DNA from: a virus
DNA length: 31,562 nt
IMG/VR virus record: IMGVR_UViG_3300023174_000459
Span: 1 to 31,562 of that record
Strand: one strand, 5' to 3'
Part shown: positions 1 to 8,289 of the stretch, in pieces
Layout of the letters: each line of letters begins with the position of its first letter
Position numbering within the stretch: position 1 is the first letter of the stretch
Program-made: the position numbers and the translations under genes
The notes under the pieces: model-generated
What the model saw: only the letters and a program-made list of their open reading frames with translations
What the model was told of the DNA's origin: nothing
The model's database searches: none

Positions 1-1
1 G

Positions 2-469
2 ATGGGCGGACTACCAAAAATCCTTGAATTCTTTCAAGACCGGGCCGACAAGAAGCACGAGCTTGCCCTTGCCGCCATGCAGACCGAGCGGGAACTGACG
101 CTCAAGAAAGCTGGCCTGGAGGCGCAGGAACGGATTGAACATATCCAGACTGAGCAGATTCAGATCAACGCAGAGGTCACCAATGCCCAGACGGCCATGC
201 AGGAACGACAAGCTCTCTACGCGCACGACATAGCCCTGGGCCAAGGGGCCAGCACCTGGGTCATCAATATGCGGGCAGCAACCCGCAGCGTCATTACCTA
301 CGGCATGTTTGCCATGTTCATGTTCGTTGAAGTGTTTGGCTTCTATTACGCATGGCACACAAATGTGGAATTTACCGTGGCACTGGACAACCTGTGGGAT
401 GACGAGACCCAAATCATCTGGGCGTGTATCGTGTCGTTTTGGTTCGGCGGGCAGGCGTTCAAGAAATGA
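2..469 (+). CDS. Holin, 3-TM / gene-transfer-agent type
   Basis: Small membrane protein expected to permeabilise the inner membrane at lysis. Residues 15-72 are charged and predicted helical or coiled coil. A hydrophobic segment follows at about 96-118 (ITYGMFAMFMFVEVFGFYYA) and a shorter one at 138-151 ending in the motif FWFGGQAFKK. The arrangement of a long amphipathic N-terminus, an 'NMRAATRSVITY' lead-in and a terminal FWFG is what I know from the holin family described for gene transfer agents (3TM holins). It overlaps the endolysin gene by ATGA, the usual holin-endolysin pairing. The ATG lies at base 2, so its ribosome binding site is outside the window and a longer N-terminus cannot be excluded. 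An alternative is a tail-associated membrane protein, but the endolysin neighbour favours holin. Confidence 0.75.
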   Translation: MGGLPKILEFFQDRADKKHELALAAMQTERELTLKKAGLEAQERIEHIQTEQIQINAEVTNAQTAMQERQALYAHDIALGQGASTWVINMRAATRSVITYGMFAMFMFVEVFGFYYAWHTNVEFTVALDNLWDDETQIIWACIVSFWFGGQAFKK

Positions 470-942
470 ATCTCAGCCCAGAGGCCATCAAGGTCATCTG
501 CCACCATGAGGGCATTCGGTTTAAACCATACCGTTGCCCAGCACAGCTTTGGACAATAGGAGTCGGACATGTTCTTTACCCAGACCAAGGTAAGCTACCA
601 ATGGATCAAAGAGGCGCTTACCCGCTTCGCTCAGAAGATAGCCGCACGTTTTCAAAGGACGAAGTAGATGGGATTCTCAGAAGCGATCTTGCAAGGTTTG
701 AGCGTGGAGTGGTTCAGTTCTGCCCCGTTCCCCTTACACAAGGTATGTATGATAGCCTTGTTAGCTTTAGTTTCAATGTCGGTCTTGGAACACTCCAGCG
801 TTCAACGCTTCGTCAAAAGCTGCTTCGGGGTGATAAAGCGGGTGCTGCGGAAGAACTCTTGAAGTATTGCATGGCTGGTGGGAAAATACTCAAAGGGCTG
901 CAAAACCGTCGGATTGACGAACGCGCCATGTTCTTGTCATAG
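466..942 (+). CDS. Endolysin, GH24 lysozyme (T4-lysozyme-like)
   Basis: Muramidase that cleaves the glycan strands of peptidoglycan at lysis. With the start at 466, the 158-residue protein opens MNLSPEAIKVICHHEG. The catalytic triad is E15-(8 residues)-C24-(5 residues)-T30, the E-8-D/C-5-T pattern of GH24 phage lysozymes, followed by IGVGH at 31-35. The C-terminal half carries the helical lysozyme signature (LTQGMYDSLVSFSFNVG). The reading frame is open upstream to 424, but the ATG at 466 overlaps the holin stop (ATGA), gives the normal family length, and places E15 at the usual distance from the N-terminus. There is no signal peptide or SAR segment, so export should depend on the holin. No spanin gene is recognisable nearby. 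Confidence 0.93.
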   Translation: MNLSPEAIKVICHHEGIRFKPYRCPAQLWTIGVGHVLYPDQGKLPMDQRGAYPLRSEDSRTFSKDEVDGILRSDLARFERGVVQFCPVPLTQGMYDSLVSFSFNVGLGTLQRSTLRQKLLRGDKAGAAEELLKYCMAGGKILKGLQNRRIDERAMFLS

Positions 943-950
943 GAATCGAA

Positions 951-3011
951 ATGCCCTTACAGAAACTTGCATTCAGGCCCGGCACAAACCGAGAAAGCAC
1001 CAACTACGGCAATGAAGGCGGCTGGTATCAAACCAACAAGGTGCGTTTTCGTTCTGGCAACCCAGAGAAAATTGGTGGCTGGGCCAAAGACAAAGGCGCT
1101 TTATCCACAACAGTTGCTGGCGTTTCCACCAGTATTGCGTACCCCACAACAGGTACGCTATGGGGCGTATGCCGAAGCATGTGGAATTGGATTACGCTAT
1201 CCGGGTACAACCTGTTAAGCCTTGGCACCAACCTCAAGTTTTATATCCAAAACGGTCCGGGCGGCAACTTCTTTGATGTGACACCGCTGCGTGAAACCAC
1301 AATAGCGGGCGGAGCTACCTTTGCTGCCACTGCTGGGTCGAAAACCATCGTTGTAACTGATTCTGGGTACGGCGGGCAAACAGGCGACTTCGTAACCTTT
1401 AGCGGGGCAGTCAGTCTTGGCGGCAACGTAACTGCCGCCGTTCTCAATGCAGAGTTCCAAATCACGTACATATCCTCAAGCACCTACAGCATCACGGTAT
1501 CTGTTACAGCCAATTCCAGCGACGTTGGTAATGGTGGCGCGTCTGTTGTGGCGGCGTATCAAATCACAACGGGCGGTGATATATACACAGTTGGCGTTGG
1601 TTGGGGTGCTGGTGGTTGGGGCGGCATAACGACTGGGTATACGTCTACTGGGTGGGGAGCAGCCGCTCCTGCGGGTATTGGTGTTGGCATTCAGTTACGC
1701 ACTTGGAGCCAGTCAAACTTTGGTGAGAACCTTGTGTTCAACCCCCGTGGCGGGGCTATGTATTACTGGGACACCAACGCAAACCCAACCATTTTCGACC
1801 GAGGTGTTGTAATTAAAGCAGGCACGACCGTTGCGGGTTTAGTGGTCGATAGCACTTGCCCATCTCTTGTTAATTTTGTTACCGTGTCAGATGCGTCGCG
1901 GTTTGTTATTGCTTTTGGGTGTAACGATCCTACAGGGGTCTATGCCACCACCACGCTTGATCCTATGCAGATTCGCTGGTCGGGTCAAGAAAGCATTTGG
2001 ACGTGGAGCCCTGCTATCACCAATCAAGCCGGGGATTACATGCTCAGTCACGGGTCGGCCATCATCACGGCGCAGCAGACGCGCCAAGAGATTTTGGTGT
2101 TTACGGATTCAGCCATTTACTCCATGCAGTACCTTGGCCCACCCTATGTGTGGAGCTTCCAGATTCTGGGCGACAACATTTCCATCGCTGGCCCCAACGC
2201 CGTGGCTACGGCCAACAACATCACGTACTGGATGGGGCTGGATAAGTTCTATATGTACTCGGGCCGAGTGGACACGCTGCCCTCTACATTGCGGGAATAC
2301 GTCTTCACGGACATCAATAGATCGCAGGCTTTTCAGTTTGTGTCGGGCACAAATGAGGGCTACAGCGAGGTCTGGTGGCAATACTGCTCAGCAAACTCCA
2401 ATGTGATTGACCGATACGTCATATACAACTACTTGGATAACGTCTGGTATTACGGCGATTGGACAAATTACGCTGGCGCTTACCAAGGGCGAACGGCATG
2501 GCTTGATAGCGCGTTACGGGCTTCTCCAATGGCCACTGCTTATGGCGCTGCGGGCGGAAGTTCAAACGCGCTGTTGGTCTACCACGAGAGTGGCGTGGAT
2601 GATGGTACGGTCAACCCGGCAGTCCCAATTGTGGCCAACGTGCAATCATCCGACTTTGATATTGGAGACGGCAACAATTTTGGGTTTGTGTGGCGCTTGA
2701 TCCCTGACTTGACGTTTGACGGCTCCGATGTGAACCAGCCGACTGCGTATTTCACAGCCATACCCAGGACTTTCCCCGGTGCGGCTTATGGGCCTTCAAA
2801 CTCCCCTGGCGTGACCAGCGCCCAAAACTATCAGAACCAGATCACGTACAACATACAGCAGTTCACTCAGCAGGTCTATGTGCGGATTCGTGGGCGGCAG
2901 ATGGCGTTCAAGGTCAGTTCTGGTACTACAGGCAGCACCACAGACGGGCTCGGGGTGCAGTGGCAACTGGGCGCTCCTCGCATTGATATTCGCCCGGACG
3001 GCAGACGTTAA
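951..3011 (+). CDS. Large virion protein, P22 gp10-like tail/neck candidate
   Basis: A 686-residue structural protein. It begins MPLQKLAFRPGTNRE, a start I associate with conserved virion proteins of environmental podoviruses. Residues 95-245 form a Gly/Thr/Trp-rich insertion (repeated GWGAGGWGG-like runs). The central part (WSQSNFGENLVFNPRGG, then VATANNITYWMGLDKFYMYSG) and the rest read as successive beta strands, consistent with a propeller. The pattern of a hydrophobic 'name' strand followed by a Tyr-rich blade recalls the packaged-DNA stabilisation protein gp10 of P22, which sits below the portal. That is a remote, structural-style resemblance and not a motif proof. AGGAA precedes the ATG. 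Its stop codon overlaps the next start (TAATG), so the two are probably co-translated. It could instead be a tail tubular or receptor-binding protein. Confidence 0.6.
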   Translation: MPLQKLAFRPGTNRESTNYGNEGGWYQTNKVRFRSGNPEKIGGWAKDKGALSTTVAGVSTSIAYPTTGTLWGVCRSMWNWITLSGYNLLSLGTNLKFYIQNGPGGNFFDVTPLRETTIAGGATFAATAGSKTIVVTDSGYGGQTGDFVTFSGAVSLGGNVTAAVLNAEFQITYISSSTYSITVSVTANSSDVGNGGASVVAAYQITTGGDIYTVGVGWGAGGWGGITTGYTSTGWGAAAPAGIGVGIQLRTWSQSNFGENLVFNPRGGAMYYWDTNANPTIFDRGVVIKAGTTVAGLVVDSTCPSLVNFVTVSDASRFVIAFGCNDPTGVYATTTLDPMQIRWSGQESIWTWSPAITNQAGDYMLSHGSAIITAQQTRQEILVFTDSAIYSMQYLGPPYVWSFQILGDNISIAGPNAVATANNITYWMGLDKFYMYSGRVDTLPSTLREYVFTDINRSQAFQFVSGTNEGYSEVWWQYCSANSNVIDRYVIYNYLDNVWYYGDWTNYAGAYQGRTAWLDSALRASPMATAYGAAGGSSNALLVYHESGVDDGTVNPAVPIVANVQSSDFDIGDGNNFGFVWRLIPDLTFDGSDVNQPTAYFTAIPRTFPGAAYGPSNSPGVTSAQNYQNQITYNIQQFTQQVYVRIRGRQMAFKVSSGTTGSTTDGLGVQWQLGAPRIDIRPDGRR

Positions 3012-3679
3012 TGGCAACGACCGTAATTACCAACCGCTATCGGCCTGTTGTTGCGCCGCGCCTGCCCTCGGCTCCAAACGAGTACAGCGCCCAGTACCAA
3101 GAGCAATTCATGAACATCTTGCGGTTGTACTTCAACCAGCTTGATAACTTGACGGGTGTTGTGCTGGGCGAGTCTGGGGGCAGGTTTATTCGGTTCCCTT
3201 ACGGGGCGTTTTCCAGTAACCAGAGCCAGACCACCACGGCCAACACAGCCACCCTGATGACGCTCAACACCACGGACTTTGCCAATCAGGTAAGCATCAG
3301 TTCGTCCAAGATCACAGCAGTCAACGCAGGTATATACAACTTGCAGTTCAGTGCGCAAGTGCAGTCAACAGATGTGGCCCCACAGGACATTTTTATTTGG
3401 CTACGGCAAGGCAATGACGGCGGATCATCCGCAGACATACCGGGGTCAACGGGCAAAATTGGTTTGCCTGCCAGAAAAACGCCGACTGACCCATTTCACA
3501 GCATTATTGGGTGGAATTATTTTTTGGAGATGCAAGCGGACGACTACGTGCAAATCTACTGGTCAACCACTAGCGCCAACGTATCCATCCAATATTACGC
3601 AGCTTCTGGCACCCCAACCAAGCCATCAACCCAGTCTGTCGTGGCAACGCTTTCATTTGTCTCGGCGCTCTCAACATGA
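3011..3679 (+). CDS. Virion protein with C1q/TNF-like C-terminal jelly-roll
   Basis: A 222-residue protein. The first 60 residues (NRYRPVVAPRLPSAPNEYSA, then a helical QEQFMNILRLYFNQLDN) look like an attachment and trimerisation segment. From about 62 to the end the sequence is beta-rich, with strand pairs such as ITAVNAGIYNLQFSAQVQST and YFLEMQADDYVQIYWST, followed by a closing hydrophobic strand ATLSFVSAL. This alternation, with 'aGiY.lqfsaq' and 'ddyvqiyw', matches C1q/TNF-like jelly-roll domains found on phage fibres and decoration proteins. It starts on the stop codon of the preceding gene (TAATG). Likely role: a fibre or head/tail decoration protein exposed on the virion. Receptor binding is inference. 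Confidence 0.6.
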   Translation: MATTVITNRYRPVVAPRLPSAPNEYSAQYQEQFMNILRLYFNQLDNLTGVVLGESGGRFIRFPYGAFSSNQSQTTTANTATLMTLNTTDFANQVSISSSKITAVNAGIYNLQFSAQVQSTDVAPQDIFIWLRQGNDGGSSADIPGSTGKIGLPARKTPTDPFHSIIGWNYFLEMQADDYVQIYWSTTSANVSIQYYAASGTPTKPSTQSVVATLSFVSALST

Positions 3680-3710
3680 TACCATTTGAACAATTAACCA
3701 GGAGTACGCT

Positions 3711-4799
3711 ATGAGCGGTGGCGGCGGATTCGACCCCGGCAAAGACCTTGCCAACCTTGACAAAGATTTAGGTCTTTCTAAGAACGCGCCGTTGATTGCA
3801 GCGGCGACTGCCATGTACTTTTCTGGCGGAACTCTTGGCGGAGAAACCGTTGCTGCTGAACTTGCTGGCGAAGCTGCATTGACTGCTGGTGCAGAGACAG
3901 CGGCAGCTAGTGCAGCGGGAGAAACGCTTGCTGGTGCGGGTATTTCGAGTTTGGCTCCCGCCGCCGCTCCTGCTGCCGCCGCTCCTGCTGCCGTTGCTGG
4001 TGCTGAAGTTGCTGGTGCTGCTGGTGTTGATGCCATTGGGTCTGGAATAGCTACCCCGTATGTGGGACAACAAGCGGCAATGGTTCCCAGTATGGCGGCT
4101 CCCGCCGCTCCTAGTGGTATTGCAGGCATGGCAAACGCCGCCGCTAACTGGTACGGCGGCCTCAATCCTGTAGCTAAGTACGGCATCCCCTTGGCGGCTG
4201 CTGCAATGTTGTCCGACCGCAAGGGCGATCCTCCAGGCCAAACCCCGTATGACGGCCCGCTAAATCAACTCAGATACGACCCTAACCGTTACAAACCCCT
4301 TGAAGTTAAGCCGCCTACCCCCTACACCCCGGTGTACAAAGACTATCGCAGCATGGCGGGCGGGGGGTTTGCAGGTCTTGGAGAAAGGGTAAGACATCTT
4401 GTACAAGAACAAGAGCAAGCAAAGTACGCCACTCCCCCCTTAAGCTACGACCCCGCTCGGTATGACGCTGAAGCGGGCACGAAGATGGTTGCCCGGCCCG
4501 GTATGGCTCGTGGCGGTATTGCTGATTTGGGTAGCTACTCTGATGGTGGCCGCATGCTCAAAGGCCCAGGAGACGGCATGAGTGACAGCATCCCTGCCAC
4601 TATTGCAGGCAAGCAACCCGCCCGGTTGGCCAACGACGAGTTTGTGGTTCCCGCTGATGTGGTCTCCCACCTGGGCAACGGCTCATCGGATGCGGGGGCC
4701 AAGCAGTTGTACAAGATGATGGACAAAGTTCGTGCCGCCAGGACAGGTAAAAAGTCGCAAGCCAAGCAGATCAACCCGACCAAGTACATGCCAGCATGA
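3711..4799 (+). CDS. Ala/Gly-rich virion protein
   Basis: A 362-residue protein of no assignable enzymatic function. A good AGGAG lies 7 nt before the ATG. Residues 26-165 are dominated by Ala, Gly, Val and Pro and include hydrophobic stretches (LIAAATAMYFSGGTLGG; NPVAKYGIPLAAAAMLS). They may be membrane-active or may pack inside the particle. Two short Gly motifs stand out: MAGGGFAGLG at 215 and MARGGIADLG at 265. The C-terminal 70 residues are the best conserved-looking part (PARLANDEFVVPADVVSHLG, then KQLYKMMDKVRAARTGKK), ending KYMPA. I recall this tail in uncharacterised proteins of aquatic phages. Its position between structural genes suggests an internal or ejected virion protein. It overlaps the next gene by ATGA. 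Confidence 0.55.
   Translation: MSGGGGFDPGKDLANLDKDLGLSKNAPLIAAATAMYFSGGTLGGETVAAELAGEAALTAGAETAAASAAGETLAGAGISSLAPAAAPAAAAPAAVAGAEVAGAAGVDAIGSGIATPYVGQQAAMVPSMAAPAAPSGIAGMANAAANWYGGLNPVAKYGIPLAAAAMLSDRKGDPPGQTPYDGPLNQLRYDPNRYKPLEVKPPTPYTPVYKDYRSMAGGGFAGLGERVRHLVQEQEQAKYATPPLSYDPARYDAEAGTKMVARPGMARGGIADLGSYSDGGRMLKGPGDGMSDSIPATIAGKQPARLANDEFVVPADVVSHLGNGSSDAGAKQLYKMMDKVRAARTGKKSQAKQINPTKYMPA
3961..3990 (+). repeat. 15-bp perfect tandem duplication in the Ala-rich segment
   Basis: The unit CCGCCGCTCCTGCTG occurs twice in direct succession, followed by a third diverged copy (CCGTTGCTGGTGCTG). It encodes alternating Ala/Pro-type residues of the Ala-rich protein and keeps the frame. This is probably slippage-generated expansion of a low-complexity linker. 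Confidence 0.85.
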
Positions 4800-5209
4800 C
4801 GCTCACTGTCCAGCATGTTCCGCAACAGTACGCTGCCCAGACTTGGCCGCTGGTGGAGAAATTCATCGCTGCAACAGAAAAGTTTGGCGAAGACGACTAC
4901 TCGCTTGAGCAGATCAAAATGTACGTCACGCTGGGACACTGGACTTTGTTAGTGGCTACTGACGAAGACAATCAAGTTAACGGGGCAATGACAATTACGT
5001 TTCAAAACTACCCCAACGACAGGGTGGCGTTTGTGACCAGCGCCGGGGGTGCCGGGATTGTCAACGAGCCCGTACTGGACCAGTTAAAAGCGGTGTTGCG
5101 CGGCATGGGCGCTACCAAGATTCAAGCAGGAGGGCGTCCAGCCATGGTGCGTCTCTTGGAGAGCCAGGGATTTACACGGCGCTATACCGTGGTTGAAACA
5201 AAAATATGA
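4796..5209 (+). CDS. GNAT-like acetyltransferase-fold protein in the virion block
   Basis: A 137-residue protein starting on the ATGA overlap with the preceding virion gene. A possible GNAT layout: N-terminal helices (QTWPLVEKFIAATEKFGEDDYS), a strand pair WTLLVATDEDNQVNGAMTIT, a central strand VAFVTSAGGAG, a helix with LDQLKAVLRGMGATKIQAG, and the typical ending LLESQGFTRRYTVVE, which resembles the GNAT '.f..kkGF....Y' element. The canonical acetyl-CoA loop (Q/RxxGxG/A) is not clearly present, so catalytic activity is doubtful. T7 gp13, a small internal virion protein, is also GNAT-like, and the location here between structural genes fits a similar assembly role. A modifying enzyme acting on a virion or host protein is the alternative. 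Confidence 0.6.
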   Translation: MTLTVQHVPQQYAAQTWPLVEKFIAATEKFGEDDYSLEQIKMYVTLGHWTLLVATDEDNQVNGAMTITFQNYPNDRVAFVTSAGGAGIVNEPVLDQLKAVLRGMGATKIQAGGRPAMVRLLESQGFTRRYTVVETKI

Positions 5210-5219
5210 GGGCACTGTG

Positions 5220-6581
5220 ATGTTCAAACTTACCGACATACTTGACTTTTTCATGGGGCCACGCCTGTACTTGGGTGGCGGGGGTGGGGGCGCTCCTGCG
5301 CCTACGCAGACGACTGTTGCCAACACCAACATCCCTGAATATGCGCGTCCATACGTAGAGACAATGCTCGGCACAACCCAGCAGCAGTTGTACAACTACG
5401 AAACCGACCCAACCACGGGCCAGAAGTTCGCCACCAGCATAAAGGGCTACACGCCTTTTAGCGAAGACCCGTCCAAGTACGTTGCAGGGTTCAGCCCCAT
5501 GCAGGAGCAGTCGTTTAAGGGCGCGGCCAATATGGGCACTTCGCCTCAGTTGGACACGGCATCCGGGCTGGCAGGCTTGGCAGGCCAACGCGCCATGGGC
5601 TCCCAGTACGACCCCACGCAATTCAACGCCCAGCAAGCAACCGCGCCTCAGTTGCAACAGTACCAGATGGGGCCAGCACAGCAAGTCGGCACGCAGGATT
5701 ACACGGGCTCAAACGTCAGCCAGTACATGAACCCCTACATGCAAAATGTGGTGGACATTCAGCAACGCGAGGCCCAGCGCCAAGCCGATATTGCAGGCAC
5801 CCAGCGTGCTGGTCAGGCCGTGCGCTCTGGCGCATTTGGCGGCTCCCGTGCAGGTTTGATGGAAGCTGAAGCTGCTCGTAACTTGGCTACCCAAAAGGGC
5901 GACATCCAAGCGCAGGGGCAGAACGCGGCGTTCCAAAACGCGCAGCAACAGTTCAACCAACAACAGCAAGCCAACCTGCAAGCACAGATGGCCAATCAGG
6001 GGGCGGGGCTGCAAGTTGGCAGTCAAAACCTCAACGCACAACTGGGCATTCAGCAGCTTGGCGCGGGCCAAAACATGCAAGCGCAACTGGCCAATCAACA
6101 AGCAAACTTGGCGGCGCAACAAGCGGCGGAGCAGTCCAAGCAGTATGGTGCGGGTTACGGCATGCAAGGGATGCAGACCGGGCTGCAAGCCGCTGGTCAG
6201 TTGGGCCAGTTGGGCCAGACGCAGTACGGCCAACAACTTGGCAACATTAATTTGCAAAACCAGATGGGCGCTCAACAACAAGCGCAGCAGCAAGGCATCT
6301 TGAACCAGCAAATTCAGAACTATGCCATGGCGCAGCAGTACCCCCAGCAGCAGTTGGCCTTTATGAGCAACATGCTGCGCGGCTTGCCGATGCAGTCCAC
6401 CAGCACCAATATGTACCAAGCCGCTCCCAGCAATGTGTCGCAACTGGCAGGTCTGGGCATGGCGGGCTACGGTTTGAGCAGAATGGCGGGTATGGGTAAA
6501 AAAGGTGGCCTGCCCAAAGACTTTGAGAAAAGCAAACGTCCAGCAGGTCTGGCTGAGCTGGCACTCTCCAAAATGGCGTAA
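5220..6581 (+). CDS. Gln/Ala-rich virion protein, probable internal/ejection protein
   Basis: A 453-residue protein from ATG 5220, with GAGGG 7 nt upstream. An in-frame TTG at 5193 would overlap the previous gene and has no better site. The N-terminus (MFKLTDILDFFMGPRLYLGG) is hydrophobic, followed by a run of six glycines. Residues 185-400 are extraordinarily rich in Gln, Ala and Asn (QQQFNQQQQANLQAQMANQ; QLGQLGQTQYGQQ), with a short 9-bp tandem repeat near 6198. They are probably long helices. The C-terminus is Met/Gly-rich and then basic (KKGGLPKDFEKSKRPAG). Helical Gln-rich proteins in this genomic position are commonly internal core or DNA-ejection proteins, but I see no diagnostic motif. 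The base composition creates a long antisense open frame here, which is a shadow. Confidence 0.6.
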   Translation: MFKLTDILDFFMGPRLYLGGGGGGAPAPTQTTVANTNIPEYARPYVETMLGTTQQQLYNYETDPTTGQKFATSIKGYTPFSEDPSKYVAGFSPMQEQSFKGAANMGTSPQLDTASGLAGLAGQRAMGSQYDPTQFNAQQATAPQLQQYQMGPAQQVGTQDYTGSNVSQYMNPYMQNVVDIQQREAQRQADIAGTQRAGQAVRSGAFGGSRAGLMEAEAARNLATQKGDIQAQGQNAAFQNAQQQFNQQQQANLQAQMANQGAGLQVGSQNLNAQLGIQQLGAGQNMQAQLANQQANLAAQQAAEQSKQYGAGYGMQGMQTGLQAAGQLGQLGQTQYGQQLGNINLQNQMGAQQQAQQQGILNQQIQNYAMAQQYPQQQLAFMSNMLRGLPMQSTSTNMYQAAPSNVSQLAGLGMAGYGLSRMAGMGKKGGLPKDFEKSKRPAGLAELALSKMA

Positions 6582-6590
6582 GGAACCTTC

Positions 6591-8216
6591 ATGATTAACG
6601 TCAACCAAATCACCGCGCAACTGGCCCGGATGCCCGATCAAGCGCTGCAACAGTTTGCAGCCATGCACAAGACCGACCCTTACACGCTGTCACTGGCGCT
6701 GTCCGAGTCCAACCGCCGCAAGCAGATGCGCCAGGGTGCGCAAATGCAACAGCAGCCGCAGCCCAAAGTGGTTGACCAAGAGTTGGCAGAGATGGCACAA
6801 CCGCAAGCAATGCCAGAAGATGTTGGTATTGGCCAACTCCCAGCGCCCAATATGCAAGGCATGGCTGCTGGCGGCATCGTTGCTTTTGACGAAGGCGGGG
6901 AAGTTCCTCGGTTCCAAGTTGGGGGCCAGCCGCAGGGATATTCACACGGCATGGTTGACCCCAGTGGGCTTTTTGGTGTGCACCCGGAATCTTTGGCTTA
7001 CGATCAAGCACGAGTTGAAGAAATTCTTGCGCGTAAACAAGCTGCGGAAAGAGCGGCCCGAATTAAGTTTCTTGAAACTGCCGCACCTGAAACTGCACAA
7101 AGAATGAAACAGGAAGATGCTGCGCGTCTCCAACAACCCACTGCCCCAGCCATGCCTGCTCCCAGCGCTGCTCCAGCCGCGCCTGCTCCCGGTGCTACCC
7201 CAGCAGGGGGAATAAGGCCCACCGCTGGCATCCAAGGGTTGAACCCTGCTGCTGGCGGACAAGGCTTGATGGCGGGTATCCCTGGCTTGACGCAGACTGC
7301 TACGGGCACGGCACAAGAGTTTCAAAATATGCGTGAACAGTTTGGCCAACCCACCGTGTCACAAGCCGTAAAAGATCAAATCAGCGAGTATCAAAAGGCG
7401 CGTGAAGCAGACACCACAGCCGCGCTCGAAGAACTTAAAGCAGATCAAGCCAAGCAAGGCGTGGGCATGGAAACAGCCGAAAAAAGGGCTAAGGAACGGG
7501 GAGAAAAGCTGAGCAAACGCGAAGCTGATCTACCTGGGCTGGCTATTTTTCAAGCAGGCTTGGCCATCATGTCCGGGGAATCTCCACATGGCTTGGTCAA
7601 TATCGGCAAGGGCGCGGGCGTTGGTGCCAAGGCTTACACCGAAGGGCTGGATAAGTTGGAAGCGTCTCGTGAAAAATTGGATGAAGCCTTTGACAAGATC
7701 GACATGTTCCGCCAAAACCGTGCGGACATGAATGCCAAAGAAATTCGCGCTGCTCAGAAAGACATTCGGGCCACCAAGACAGAAGCCGAAAAACTGGGCC
7801 TGGATGCGCTCATAGAAGACGGCAAAATGAACCGCGCAGACGCACGGGTTGCGTTTGGCACTATGTCAGAAAACCGCGCCAAGATGTACGACATCACGGC
7901 AAAAGAGCGGCTGGGGTTGGCGCAGATTGCTTCACAAGAACGAGTTCACAGCATGCCCGGAGCGCAGGAACGCATGTTTAGCAAGCTGGGTGGCGGAGAC
8001 CTTGGCAAAGGCCTAAAAGCATACGCTGATATTATGGGTCCCGAAGCCAAAGGAGAGTGGAGCATTTTGCAGAAATACGCAGGCCCACAAGGCGAAATGG
8101 CGCTTAAGATAATGGAAGCTGAAGGACCCGAAGGCAGACTGAGAGCACAGCAAATTCGAGCAAAACTTCAGTCCGCGCTTTTAACGCCTGTAAATGTTGA
8201 GAGTGCCCGCCCCTGA
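6591..8216 (+). CDS. Virion protein with N-terminal helical segment and long coiled coil
   Basis: A 541-residue protein with an AAGGA ribosome binding site. The first 50 residues (VNQITAQLARMPDQALQQFA, then a helical SLALSESNRRKQM) form an element I have seen at the start of uncharacterised phage virion proteins. Residue 91 onwards carries MAAGGIVAFDEGGE, a motif shared in type with the Ala-rich protein two genes upstream. Residues 145-200 are helical and then Ala/Pro-rich. Residues 250-445 are strongly charged helices (EELKADQAKQG; KREADLPGLAIFQAGLAIMS) with a conserved-looking hydrophobic patch near 315-345. The last gene before the intergenic hairpin at 8233. It is probably an internal virion or tail-associated protein, and no enzyme motif is visible. 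Confidence 0.55.
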   Translation: MINVNQITAQLARMPDQALQQFAAMHKTDPYTLSLALSESNRRKQMRQGAQMQQQPQPKVVDQELAEMAQPQAMPEDVGIGQLPAPNMQGMAAGGIVAFDEGGEVPRFQVGGQPQGYSHGMVDPSGLFGVHPESLAYDQARVEEILARKQAAERAARIKFLETAAPETAQRMKQEDAARLQQPTAPAMPAPSAAPAAPAPGATPAGGIRPTAGIQGLNPAAGGQGLMAGIPGLTQTATGTAQEFQNMREQFGQPTVSQAVKDQISEYQKAREADTTAALEELKADQAKQGVGMETAEKRAKERGEKLSKREADLPGLAIFQAGLAIMSGESPHGLVNIGKGAGVGAKAYTEGLDKLEASREKLDEAFDKIDMFRQNRADMNAKEIRAAQKDIRATKTEAEKLGLDALIEDGKMNRADARVAFGTMSENRAKMYDITAKERLGLAQIASQERVHSMPGAQERMFSKLGGGDLGKGLKAYADIMGPEAKGEWSILQKYAGPQGEMALKIMEAEGPEGRLRAQQIRAKLQSALLTPVNVESARP

Positions 8217-8232
8217 TGGCATAATCCAAACA

Positions 8233-8258
8233 CCCCAGTAAGATCGGCCTTACTGGGG
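8233..8258 (+). terminator. Rho-independent-like hairpin between virion operon and giant gene
   Basis: A perfect 10-bp inverted repeat (CCCCAGTAAG / CTTACTGGGG) with a 6-nt loop (ATCGGC), 16 nt after the stop of the preceding gene, followed by GTTATT. The stem is GC-rich at its base. The U-tract is short and interrupted, so it may be a weak or partial terminator, or an mRNA processing site. It is the only sizeable non-coding gap in the plus-strand block (8217-8289). Confidence 0.7.
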
Positions 8259-8289
8259 GTTATTCCCAGCCGCACAATTTGGACGCACT

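Noticed and set aside
3671-4222. Ala-rich 183-codon minus-strand frame
   Set aside because: It mirrors the GC-rich Ala repeats of the plus-strand virion gene and has no promoter or ribosome binding site.
5709-6668. A 319-codon open frame on the minus strand
   Set aside because: It is antisense to the Gln-rich virion gene. Its Leu/Ala/His-rich composition is what CAG/CAA codons give when read backwards, and it lacks a ribosome binding site and domains.
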